Assembly (NCBI GenBank): GCA_001870995.2
Contig: MLAV02000002.1
Coordinates: 372,001-436,000 of the forward strand
From: Chitinophaga sp. CB10
GTDB lineage: Bacteria; Bacteroidota; Bacteroidia; Chitinophagales; Chitinophagaceae
Direction: 5' to 3'
DNA length: 64,000 nucleotides
Below are positions 16,315-24,480 of the stretch, piece after piece. The notes beneath the pieces are model-generated. The model made no database searches, was not told where the DNA came from, and worked only from the letters and a program-made list of their open reading frames with translations. A program made the position numbers and the translations under genes. Every line of letters begins with the position of its first letter. Position 1 is the stretch's first letter.

Positions 16315-18102
16315 ATGAAACTACTACTACAATATCTGAAAAAATACAAATGGCTTTGTTTCTTTGCAATGTTACTGGCAACTGTCAACCAGCTGTTTTC
16401 CCTGCTGGATCCGTACATCTTTGGTCGTATTATCGACAGGTTTGCCTCCCATCCTAAAAGTACGACAGCTGATGGCAGTATATTCCGCAGCGAGAGCACG
16501 TATGTAGGCGGTGTGATATTATTACTGCTGGCGTCTATTGGCGTGGCCATGGTATCCAGGATTGCGAAAGCATTTCAGGATTATTTTGTAAATGTGATTG
16601 TTCAAAAATTCGGCGCGCAGGTGTACACGGATGGGCTGAAACATTCCCTGCGCCTGCCTTATCAACAGTTTGAGGACCAGCGCAGCGGGGAAACGCTGGC
16701 TATCCTGCAGAAGGTAAGAACAGACTGTGAGAAGTTTATTACCTCTTTTGTAAACGTGTTGTTCGTTTCCCTCATTGGCGTCATCTTCGTGATCATCTAT
16801 GCCGCTTATGTACATTGGACTTTACCCTTTGTGTACCTGGTCGGCAGTTTGTTACTGGGTATCCTGATGAATATTTTGAGTAAGAAGATCAAGGTCATCC
16901 AACGCACTATTGTGAAGGAAACGACCGCCCTCGCCGGGAGTACCACGGAATCGCTCCGTAACATCGAGTTGGTGAAAAGCCTTGGGTTGACCAACCAGGA
17001 GGTAAGGCGCTTAAACAGCACCACGCTGAAAATTCTCATGCTGGAACTGAAAAAGGTTAGAAGCATCCGCAGTATCAGCTTTGTGCAGGGTACGTTTGTG
17101 AACCTGATGCGTTCTGCCATCCTTTTCCTGCTGTTGTTTTACATCTACAGGGACATTGTAAGTATCGGCCAGCTGATGTCCCTTCAGCTGTACTCCTTCT
17201 TCATCTTTGGCCCCTTGCAGGAACTGGGTAATATCATCCTGAATTACAGGGAAGCCCAGGTATCGCTCCAGAATTTCCAGCAAATACTGGACACGCCGGT
17301 GGAGGAATTGCCGGCCAACCCGGTGAATATTACGCATATTGACGAGCTGCAGTTCCGTGAAGTAGGCTTTAAACACCTCACTGCGCAGACGAAGGCGCTG
17401 GACAACGTGAGCTTCAGCGCGAAGCTGGGCGAAACGATCGCGTTCGTAGGTCCGTCAGGGTCCGGTAAAACCACGCTGGTGAAGCTGCTGGTGGGCTTAT
17501 ACAAGCCGATGGAGGGGCATATCCTGTATAACGGCGTTGAGTCGGATGAGGTAGACATGGAGGCGCTTCGCCACCAGGTGGGGTTTGTGACGCAGGATAC
17601 GCAACTGTTTGCCGGTACGATCAAGGAAAACCTGCTGTTTGTGAATCCCGGGGCGACTGATGAGCAGGTGATGGATGCGCTGGACAAAGCGTCCTGCTAT
17701 TCCCTGCTGGCCCGGGCCGACAAAGGGCTGGAAACAGTTATCGGGGAAGGAGGTATAAAAATATCAGGTGGGGAGAAGCAAAGGCTTTCCATTGCCAGAG
17801 CGCTGCTGCGCAAGCCACGTTTGATGGTGTTTGACGAAGCCACTTCGGCGTTGGACTCTATTACTGAAGAAGAGATCACGAGAACTGTCCGGGATATTAC
17901 CGCGAGTCGCCAGCATATAACGGTGATGATCGCGCACCGTTTATCCACTATCATGCATGCCGACAGGATATTTGTACTGGAAAAAGGGCGCATTGTTGAA
18001 ACCGGACGCCATGCTGAGTTGTTGGAGGAAAAAGGACTGTATTATGCCATGTGGCGTCAGCAGATCGGAGAAAGGAAGTTTGAAACTGAAGTAATTAGTT
18101 AA
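16315..18102 (+). CDS. ABC transporter, fused permease and ATP-binding exporter
   Basis: A 595-residue half-exporter. Six membrane segments lie in residues about 15-310 (ABC transmembrane type 1 domain). The ATPase domain has Walker A GPSGSGKTT (about 380-388), the Q-loop FVTQDTQ, signature ISGGEKQR (about 484-491), Walker B LMVFDEATSALD (about 504-515) and the switch AHRLST. It should act as a homodimer to export a lipid or peptide; the substrate cannot be read from sequence. ATG 16315 (MKLLLQYLKKYK) is chosen because the earlier open frame is not protein-like. Its stop codon overlaps the promoter of the DUF983 gene. Confidence 0.93.
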   Translation: MKLLLQYLKKYKWLCFFAMLLATVNQLFSLLDPYIFGRIIDRFASHPKSTTADGSIFRSESTYVGGVILLLLASIGVAMVSRIAKAFQDYFVNVIVQKFGAQVYTDGLKHSLRLPYQQFEDQRSGETLAILQKVRTDCEKFITSFVNVLFVSLIGVIFVIIYAAYVHWTLPFVYLVGSLLLGILMNILSKKIKVIQRTIVKETTALAGSTTESLRNIELVKSLGLTNQEVRRLNSTTLKILMLELKKVRSIRSISFVQGTFVNLMRSAILFLLLFYIYRDIVSIGQLMSLQLYSFFIFGPLQELGNIILNYREAQVSLQNFQQILDTPVEELPANPVNITHIDELQFREVGFKHLTAQTKALDNVSFSAKLGETIAFVGPSGSGKTTLVKLLVGLYKPMEGHILYNGVESDEVDMEALRHQVGFVTQDTQLFAGTIKENLLFVNPGATDEQVMDALDKASCYSLLARADKGLETVIGEGGIKISGGEKQRLSIARALLRKPRLMVFDEATSALDSITEEEITRTVRDITASRQHITVMIAHRLSTIMHADRIFVLEKGRIVETGRHAELLEEKGLYYAMWRQQIGERKFETEVIS

Positions 18103-18107
18103 ATTTG
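18079..18107 (+). promoter_or_regulatory. Promoter of DUF983 gene inside the end of the ABC gene
   Basis: -33 TTTG at 18079-18082 and -7 TAAATTTG at 18100-18107 have a 17-base spacer. The -7 box begins with the TAA stop of the exporter and ends 4 bases before ATG 18112, again predicting a leaderless mRNA. Confidence 0.6.
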
Positions 18108-18111
18108 CGCC

Positions 18112-18552
18112 ATGAGTACAAATAAGCCGCAGCGTCCGAACTACCTATGGAGCATGATTACCATGAAATGCCCCAGGTGTAGAAAAGGACCGATGTTCAA
18201 GGATCAGAACCCTTTCCATGTGAAGTTCTCGAAGATATTCAACATGTATGAAAACTGCCCCGTATGCGGTCAGCAGTATGAATTGGAAACGGGTTTCTGG
18301 TTTGGAACGGGCTATGTGAGCTATGCGCTCTCGGTGGCATTCAGTGTGTTTAACCTGATCTGGTATGCGGTGTTTTTTGGTATCAGCTGGCGGGATAACA
18401 GTATTTTTATCTGGCTGGGCGTCAACGGGGCATTGCTGCTGTTGTTACAGCCGTGGCTGATGCGGTTATCACGTGCGATTTACCTTTATTTCTTTGTTTA
18501 TTATGATGAAAATACGGCGAAGCTGGAAAAATTCCACCGTCATAAAGATTAG
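18112..18552 (+). CDS. DUF983 membrane protein with zinc-ribbon cysteines
   Basis: A 146-residue protein. An N-terminal zinc-ribbon has CPRCRKG (about 20-26) and CPVCGQQYE (about 51-59), the four Cys expected to bind zinc. Two membrane segments follow (about 74-96 and 101-121), then a basic tail. This is the DUF983 arrangement; function is unknown, although members near cytochrome oxidase genes occur in proteobacteria. It follows the ABC exporter by 9 bases. Confidence 0.92.
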   Translation: MSTNKPQRPNYLWSMITMKCPRCRKGPMFKDQNPFHVKFSKIFNMYENCPVCGQQYELETGFWFGTGYVSYALSVAFSVFNLIWYAVFFGISWRDNSIFIWLGVNGALLLLLQPWLMRLSRAIYLYFFVYYDENTAKLEKFHRHKD

Positions 18553-18564
18553 TTGAAGATATTT

Positions 18565-18593
18565 GGGGCTGTGAAAACAGCCCCTATCTTTTT
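18565..18593 (+). terminator. Terminator after DUF983
   Basis: GGGGCTGT (18565-18572), GAAA tetraloop and ACAGCCCC (18577-18584) form a perfect stem, followed by TATCTTTTT. Confidence 0.9.
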
Positions 18594-18800
18594 CAACCAA
18601 AATCTGAACCAATGGTGGTCAGAAGAATTTATAGAGGCAATAACTTCAAGTGTGTCTTAGGGAAATGTAGGTATAAAGTGCGGCAGGTTTGTTTCCTCTG
18701 ATGTACCTACCATGAAAATGCGGTGCTAAACTACGAAATCCACGTTTATTTAAACAAATAAATGTATCAGTGGCGGTAGTTTCATTTTTACGGTCAAAAC

Positions 18801-18808
18801 TAAATTTG
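18801..18808 (+). promoter_or_regulatory. -7 box upstream of the lipoprotein gene
   Basis: TAAATTTG lies 27 bases before ATG 18836. The rest of the gap from the terminator to here shows nothing else. Confidence 0.5.
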
Positions 18809-18835
18809 CAGCGTTCGTTTTAAATAAGAATATTA

Positions 18836-19300
18836 ATGAAAAGGATATGTTTTCAACTGGCGATCATCCTATTTTGCAGCTGGGCCTGTAATAGCAGCCC
18901 TGAACAGGCGCATGACGCAAAAACGGTCGAAAGGGGCAGGAAGACGGTTCATCCACAACAATTCAAGTTACAGTCCGGTAACCCGGACGATTCAAATACG
19001 GTATATACTGCCGGCAATATATTTATCAAGGTCGCAAATGGGGAGGACTCCATGCAAACGATCACGATAAGCAGGGCGCAAAAAAGGCTGATCAATTACA
19101 TCCGGAAAATAGACAGCCTACCCTCCTGCTACCTGTACACCCATGCGGGTGATACCATCCTGGCATTGCTGTCCGGGACAAAATTCACGGCATACCGCAT
19201 ACGTAATAATAAGGCGGTATTGCTGGATCACTTTTTTACAAAGGAACTACCGGAATTGGAGTACCGGGATTCGGTACCGGAATTCATTCATCATAAATAA
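18836..19300 (+). CDS. Small lipoprotein of unknown function
   Basis: A 154-residue predicted lipoprotein. The signal peptide (KRICFQLAIILFCSW) ends in a lipobox with Cys18 (SWAC), followed by NSSPEQ. The mature protein is polar, has no repeats or known motif, and contains the two-Cys-free core SRAQKRLINYIRKIDSLPSC. I do not recognise the family. It has its own promoter and shares a bidirectional terminator with the SusD gene that faces it, so it is a single-gene unit. Confidence 0.75.
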   Translation: MKRICFQLAIILFCSWACNSSPEQAHDAKTVERGRKTVHPQQFKLQSGNPDDSNTVYTAGNIFIKVANGEDSMQTITISRAQKRLINYIRKIDSLPSCYLYTHAGDTILALLSGTKFTAYRIRNNKAVLLDHFFTKELPELEYRDSVPEFIHHK

Positions 19301-19332
19301 AAAAAGTCCGGAGCAGTTGCTCCGGACTTTTT
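19301..19332. terminator. Bidirectional terminator
   Basis: A perfect 15-bp stem (AAAAAGTCCGGAGCA, 19301-19315, with its complement at 19318-19332) has a 2-base gap at the centre and T/A runs on both sides. It ends the lipoprotein gene on the plus strand and the SusD gene on the minus strand. Confidence 0.93.
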
Positions 19333-19349
19333 ATTTCGTATAGTCGCTA

Positions 19350-20792
19350 CTACTTCGTGTAACCGTCGTTTTGTTCCATCAAGCGGTTCGCGTTGATTTC
19401 CGTCTGCGGGATAGGCAGTACGAAGCGGAAGTTGCCGGCAGGCAGTTTGGCGCCGTTGGCGCTTGGCGCATCTTCCGGATTCCTGTCTACGCCGAGGCCT
19501 CTTCTTTTCAGGTCCCAGAAACGGTGGCCTTCATAAGCCAGCTCTTTAAAGCGCTCATCGATGATGGCGGCGATGGCCTGATCTTTACTGGCGAGCGTAA
19601 CGTTAATGTAGCCGTTAATACGGGCTGCGCGCAGTGCGTTCAGATCGCTTTCGGCACTGTTGGCGCCGGAAACCTTGCCTTGTTCCGCACGGGCTTCCGC
19701 ACGGATCAGGTACATTTCGCCGGTACGGAATACTTTCGCATTATTCACGTTTTCGTTACCGGTAGCATAGCCGCTGCCGGCATACTTTTTAATCAGCTTG
19801 GAAGGTCGATTGGCGGCAATCAGCAAAGGTTCGTCAATTAAGTAAGCATTAAAGCGTACATCGTTGACTTTATCGTAAGCGCTGAAGAGCTTATTGGAAG
19901 CAGTCCAGGAAATCTGGCCTATGTTAATCACCCCACCGCTGGTGGTGGAGATATTACGCCAAAGGCTGCCCAGGCGATCCAACGCGGTAGTACGTACAAT
20001 TCTGTAGGATACTTCCGCCGTGTTGGCATCCGTCCAGATACCCGGGAATTCCGCCCTGGTAGCAAGCGGCAGCTGGTTGATGTATTCTGTCGCATATGCT
20101 TCCGCGTTAGCCCAGTCTTTCATATACAGGGCAACCCTTGCCTGCATACCGCTCACGGTTGCTCTGTTGATGCGGTTCCTGTCGTCCAGGTTATTAGGCA
20201 CCAGAGATTTGGCGGCGGCCAGGTCAGCATTCAGCTTTTTAAAATACTCTTCCATGCCGATGCGTGCCTGTGGAGCCAGGGAAGGCTTTTCCATGTAAGG
20301 CATGGCCGGTTTGCCGGTACCATAGTTATCGCAATAATACCTGAACAGCTCAAAGTGCGCCCATGCACGTAAGAAGAGGCACTCTCCCTGCAGCTTTAAG
20401 CGCAATGGTCCGTCGGTAGGTTTTGTGGAATCCGCCTTCGGTAATGCCGCCAGTACGCGGTTCACCCTGTCGGCAATAACACCGTTCCCGGTAATAGCGG
20501 TAAAGTTATCCCTGATTACTACGTCAGAGGTGCTGAACTGCCATTCATGTACGGTGGCGGCGTTGTAAAACTCTGCGGTTTTCACCTCGTCGGACATGAC
20601 TGCGTTCAGCAGGATGTCCATATTGGTAGAAAGTGCGGAGTAGGCGCCTATTACGCCGGATTCGCAGTTATCTACCGTTTTATATGCGATGTCGCCACCT
20701 ACGATATCTGTTTCTGTAATGTCAATCACCTTCTTGCAACTGAAGGTAGTAGCAATGACCAGTGACAGGCAAAATATATTTCTCAATTTCAT
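19350..20792 (-). CDS. SusD/RagB family nutrient-binding lipoprotein (pair 1)
   Basis: A 480-residue surface lipoprotein that captures a substrate for the SusC pore encoded just upstream (39 bases). The signal peptide ends in the lipobox TTFSC (Cys near 19). The tetratricopeptide-like SusD fold is shown by LKLQGECLFLRAWAHFELFR (about 130-150), by MYLIRAEARAEQG, and by the C-terminal block with DERFKELAYEGHRFWDLKRR and FRFVLPIPQTEI. Substrate is unknown: no glycosidase, peptidase or regulator is adjacent. Confidence 0.93.
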   Translation of the reverse strand: MKLRNIFCLSLVIATTFSCKKVIDITETDIVGGDIAYKTVDNCESGVIGAYSALSTNMDILLNAVMSDEVKTAEFYNAATVHEWQFSTSDVVIRDNFTAITGNGVIADRVNRVLAALPKADSTKPTDGPLRLKLQGECLFLRAWAHFELFRYYCDNYGTGKPAMPYMEKPSLAPQARIGMEEYFKKLNADLAAAKSLVPNNLDDRNRINRATVSGMQARVALYMKDWANAEAYATEYINQLPLATRAEFPGIWTDANTAEVSYRIVRTTALDRLGSLWRNISTTSGGVINIGQISWTASNKLFSAYDKVNDVRFNAYLIDEPLLIAANRPSKLIKKYAGSGYATGNENVNNAKVFRTGEMYLIRAEARAEQGKVSGANSAESDLNALRAARINGYINVTLASKDQAIAAIIDERFKELAYEGHRFWDLKRRGLGVDRNPEDAPSANGAKLPAGNFRFVLPIPQTEINANRLMEQNDGYTK

Positions 20793-20831
20793 TTTAAATC
20801 GGTTTTAATGGAAAGACTGCATTCCTTTTGA

Positions 20832-23800
20832 TTAGAAGGTAATATCAACGCCGGCGGTCCACATTTTCGGGTTCGGATATTCGTTCAGGCTGATGTTGTT
20901 GTTATCTTCCGGATCTTGTCCAATCCATGGGCTCCATACAGCCAGGTTAAAGCCTTGGGCATATATTTTCGCGCCTTTGATCAATTTGTTGCCTTTGAAT
21001 TTAATGGAAGGAACATTGTAAGCAACCTGGAGCGATCTGAAGCGGAGGAACTTGGCATCCATCAGGTCAGAAGAAGTAAAGCCCCTGTCGTATTGCGGGG
21101 ACTGGAATCTCTTCTGGTCGCCGGGTTTTTCCCAGGTATCGGTCAGCAGTTCTTTCACACCGTTTACAGAGGACTGGTATCCTACTGTACCTCTGGAAAT
21201 CCAGTTATAGGTATTGTTACTTCTTACCACATCAAACTGGTAAGAGAATAAAGCGCTCAGGGTGAAATCTTTGTAACGGGCATCCAGGGTGAAGCCGCCT
21301 ACATGTTTTGGCATATAGGTACCGAAAATCGCCATTTGCGGCGCTTTACCGGCATCTGTTACAGGTTTGCCATCCGCGCCTTCGTAGGTAGGTTTACCGG
21401 TTGCTGGGTCAGCGCCCAGGTAGTGCTGGCTGTAATGGGAACCGAATGGCAGGCCTTTTTTGATCAGGTAAGTACCGAGTACGTACTCGTCTACGAGGCC
21501 GAGGTCTTCAATGTTATTCACGTTGATGGCGTGCGTCCATCCGAGAGTCAGCGTATAGTCCCTGTCTCTCAGCACATCGCCGGAAAGGGCGATTTCCAAA
21601 CCACGATTACTCATTTTACCTGCGTTGATATCCAGTTGCGAAAATCCTGTAGTGTAGGACAGTGGCTGCCTTACAAACATATCCACGGTGAGGTTACGGT
21701 AGTAGTCTGCACTCAACCTGATGCGGTTATCAATCAATCCGAGGTCAAAGCCTACGTTTAATTTTTTGATAAACTCGATCTTCAGATCAGGATTTCCAGG
21801 CTCTGTAGGTCTGATACCGGAAATAGGAGAACCGAGGAATGGCGTGCTGAGACTGTTGAAACCAGCATACTGGGTTCCCATGTAGTTGGTAACAGGCAGC
21901 AGGCCGGTGGATGGGGATACCGTAAACATGGTAAAGCTGGTCGTTTGGATACTACCGATATTAGGCACCAGGCCATAGGAAGCTCTCAAACGGAGATCGC
22001 TCAGGACGGAACTGCCGGCAAGGAAGTCTTCTTTTATCGCATTCCAGGAAGCACCTACTGACCAGGTGGTAATTTGTTTGTTATCCGGGTTCAGAATCCT
22101 GGAAGTACCATCTCTTCTGATCAAACCGTTTACGGTGTATTTATCGTTAAAGGTGTAACGTAAGTTGGCGAAGTAAGACCTGATACCATAGCCGGTTTTC
22201 GCGCTGGAAGCCTGCTGTGCAATGGCCGCCGCGCCGCCGGTCACCACCGTACCCGCGCCCTGGCCGGTCATGGTTAAACGGGGATCCAGTGCATACAGGT
22301 AAAAGCCGTTACCCTGCTGCCAGTTTCTTACGATTTCAAAATATGCGCCGGCTTCAATATCGTGTTTGCCGTAGCTGTTAGCAAAAACGAGGCTGGAAGT
22401 ATTAATGAGGTTGGCGATATTCCTGTTGGACTCTATATCCATACCTTTCTGCTGTACCATGGTAGAACCATAGAAAGAGTTGGCGTTGATATAACGCTGT
22501 GCAAAGTTGGAAGAAGCGTCCAGGCCAATCTGGTTGGCAGCTGTCAGATATGGGAGGATTTTATATGCCAGGTTTAAACCCGTGTTGATCTTGATTTGCT
22601 TTTCGCGATAGGTGGTAGCATCAATTGCTTCCAACGCATTCGCGATTGCCTTAGGCGCCATGGTGGTAGAGGTACCGAAGTTCAGCGAACCATCCGGCTT
22701 GTACGGGTTTTCATATGTTTTGGCCCTCCATACGATCTGGAATGGGTTTCTTGCGTTGTTACCCAGGTATTCGCCATCTGCATAATCAGCAACGGTATAA
22801 CCTATGGTAGAATTCAGGCGCATGGTCAGCTTCCCAAAATTCTGATCCATGTTGAAGCGGGAAACATATCTTCTTAGGCGGGAATCCTCGATGGTACCTT
22901 TTTGGTCAAACACCTGGCCGGACCAGAAGTATCTTGATTTATCAGTACCGCCGGAGGCATTGAGTTCGTAGGTTTGGGAAAATCCTTTGCGGTAGAAGAT
23001 ATCCGCGTAGTTCATATCGATGTTACGGATACTGTCGAGAATAGCTGCGTTCCTGGCTTTCTGCGCATCGGAAAGGTTAGCGTTAGCCGGATTTTTAGGG
23101 GAGTAATTCCATCCCGGCGTATTGGCGAACTGGCTCCTTTCTTCGTATTGCAGCATTTCTGCTGAATTCATCAGGTTCAGGTTCTTCCAGCTGGCAGGCG
23201 CTGTGGTACCCAGTTGCGTGCGGAAAGTGAATTGGTTATCCCCTGCTTTACCGCGTCTGGAAGTCATAACGATCACGCCTACACCGCCGCGCGCGCCATA
23301 CATGGCAGCAGCGGACGCGTCTTTCAATACGGTGATAGATTCCAGGTCATTTGGGTTGATGGTAGCGAGATCGCCGGAAGAAATGGGCACTCCGTCCAGT
23401 ATGTACAGTGGTTGTACGCCAGCGCCGGCAATGGATTGTACCCCACGCATAATAACGTTGGAGCTGGCGCCTGGCTGACCGGAACCTGAAGTGGCCTGTA
23501 AACCTGGCACGCGGCCCTGCAGGGCCTGATCCAAGGATCCCACCGGTGTGGCGTCCATTGGTTTGTTACTGAGTACCGTAGCGGCGCCCACGTATTGGTT
23601 ACGTTTAATGGTAGAGTAACCGGTTTTCACTTCTACTTCACTGAGCGACTGTGCAGACATTTTCATACGCACGTCAATCACTGATTCGTTACCGATAGGA
23701 ATTTCCTGTGTTGCAAAACCAATGGATGCGAAGATTAAGGTTTTAGCGTTCTCTGGTACGGTAACGGTGTACTGTCCTTTAACATTCGTGATACTACCGC

Positions 23801-23909
23801 GCTGTGTGCCTTTGATCTGGACAGAAACCCCGGGGAGTATTGCCCCATCGGTATCTACCACTCTCCCGGAGATTGTTCTCTGGGCATAAAGCGACACTGC
23901 AAATAGCAT
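20832..23909 (-). CDS. SusC/RagA TonB-linked outer-membrane transporter (pair 1)
   Basis: A 1025-residue TonB-dependent pore paired with the SusD lipoprotein. Order: carboxypeptidase-regulatory-like domain (about 10-90, ISGRVVDTDGAILPGVSV), plug (about 110-220, ILDGVPISSGDLATINPNDL), then a 22-strand barrel ending AGVDITF. The N-terminus is odd: from ATG 23909 only MLFAVSLYAQ remains, too short for a signal peptide and without a basic end. The frame stays open upstream to 23948 and encodes QRRKILFAWVAC, which completes a perfect signal peptide, but no ATG, GTG or TTG lies there. The true start may be ATT 23933 or another unusual codon; see findings. Confidence 0.92.
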   Translation of the reverse strand: MLFAVSLYAQRTISGRVVDTDGAILPGVSVQIKGTQRGSITNVKGQYTVTVPENAKTLIFASIGFATQEIPIGNESVIDVRMKMSAQSLSEVEVKTGYSTIKRNQYVGAATVLSNKPMDATPVGSLDQALQGRVPGLQATSGSGQPGASSNVIMRGVQSIAGAGVQPLYILDGVPISSGDLATINPNDLESITVLKDASAAAMYGARGGVGVIVMTSRRGKAGDNQFTFRTQLGTTAPASWKNLNLMNSAEMLQYEERSQFANTPGWNYSPKNPANANLSDAQKARNAAILDSIRNIDMNYADIFYRKGFSQTYELNASGGTDKSRYFWSGQVFDQKGTIEDSRLRRYVSRFNMDQNFGKLTMRLNSTIGYTVADYADGEYLGNNARNPFQIVWRAKTYENPYKPDGSLNFGTSTTMAPKAIANALEAIDATTYREKQIKINTGLNLAYKILPYLTAANQIGLDASSNFAQRYINANSFYGSTMVQQKGMDIESNRNIANLINTSSLVFANSYGKHDIEAGAYFEIVRNWQQGNGFYLYALDPRLTMTGQGAGTVVTGGAAAIAQQASSAKTGYGIRSYFANLRYTFNDKYTVNGLIRRDGTSRILNPDNKQITTWSVGASWNAIKEDFLAGSSVLSDLRLRASYGLVPNIGSIQTTSFTMFTVSPSTGLLPVTNYMGTQYAGFNSLSTPFLGSPISGIRPTEPGNPDLKIEFIKKLNVGFDLGLIDNRIRLSADYYRNLTVDMFVRQPLSYTTGFSQLDINAGKMSNRGLEIALSGDVLRDRDYTLTLGWTHAINVNNIEDLGLVDEYVLGTYLIKKGLPFGSHYSQHYLGADPATGKPTYEGADGKPVTDAGKAPQMAIFGTYMPKHVGGFTLDARYKDFTLSALFSYQFDVVRSNNTYNWISRGTVGYQSSVNGVKELLTDTWEKPGDQKRFQSPQYDRGFTSSDLMDAKFLRFRSLQVAYNVPSIKFKGNKLIKGAKIYAQGFNLAVWSPWIGQDPEDNNNISLNEYPNPKMWTAGVDITF

Positions 23910-24180
23910 ACACGCGACCCATGCGAATAGAATTTTTCTCCTTTGCGCTTAATTTAGATTGGTTGAATAAAAGGTATAGGAGTCCCTGACCTGTCCTATG
24001 ATCAGGTTCCAAAAAGCAAAAAAGTATATCCGTTGACGTTATACGTCAATTCATAAGCGATAAATAAAAAAAAGTGCGTAGTTACAGTTTACCGATATAC
24101 GATAAACAGTGGCGAAGGGTGAATAAATTCAAGCAAAAGTTTATTTCACACAAGCACGCAAGTAACGATTAACGCTGATT

Positions 24181-24438
24181 TTGGCATTGTTCCTTGGAAT
24201 TGCTGTAACTAGTTTTTTGGTTGTGAAAAATTATACTATCGTTCGTACAGATCTTGGTTTGATTACATTTTCCATTCACTCAATAGGGATGAGCATTTAT
24301 TTCATATTCTCTAAGCTTGTAATCGGAAATAAAGATAACTACTTATCTCGCAAATTAACAATCCGATTTACAAATATTTATATTTATTATATATTATATT
24401 CTCTTTCAGTAAACTTAACAAGCGGTTGCACCTTATAA
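24181..24438 (+). CDS. Possible small membrane protein (doubtful)
   Basis: A TTG-started frame of 85 residues, very AT-rich compared with its neighbours. It encodes two hydrophobic stretches (LFLGIAVTSFLVV near the start and ITFSIHSIGMSIYFIF in the middle) and a polar, Tyr/Ile-rich tail. It ends inside a hairpin followed by T6 in the same direction, as if it had its own terminator. It may be a remnant of a membrane protein, or chance. I recognise no family. Confidence 0.2.
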   Translation: MALFLGIAVTSFLVVKNYTIVRTDLGLITFSIHSIGMSIYFIFSKLVIGNKDNYLSRKLTIRFTNIYIYYILYSLSVNLTSGCTL

Positions 24439-24467
24439 AAAGAAGGTGCAACCGCTTGCGAATTTTT
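24419..24467 (+). terminator. Strong hairpin with T-run on the plus strand
   Basis: A perfect 16-bp stem (24419-24434 with 24443-24458; arm CAAGCGGTTGCACCTT) has an 8-base loop and is followed by CGAA and T6. The T-run faces the plus strand, whereas the adjacent TonB receptor is on the minus strand. It therefore implies plus-strand transcription through the AT-rich stretch, or protects the receptor's end from opposing transcription. Confidence 0.7.
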
Positions 24468-24480
24468 TGGGAGAACAACC

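Larger units (their letters stand above)
23949..24480. other. Intergenic region between two TonB-receptor genes, AT-rich
   Basis: About 530 bases. It has a perfect inverted repeat TTGACGT-TAT-ACGTCAA (24033-24049), an imperfect repeat GTGAATAA...TTATTTCAC (24119-24149), a markedly AT-rich stretch (about 24220-24410) with a small plus-strand open frame, and a terminator-like hairpin (24419-24467). No exact TAnnTTTG box was found for the SusC gene. Confidence 0.5.
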
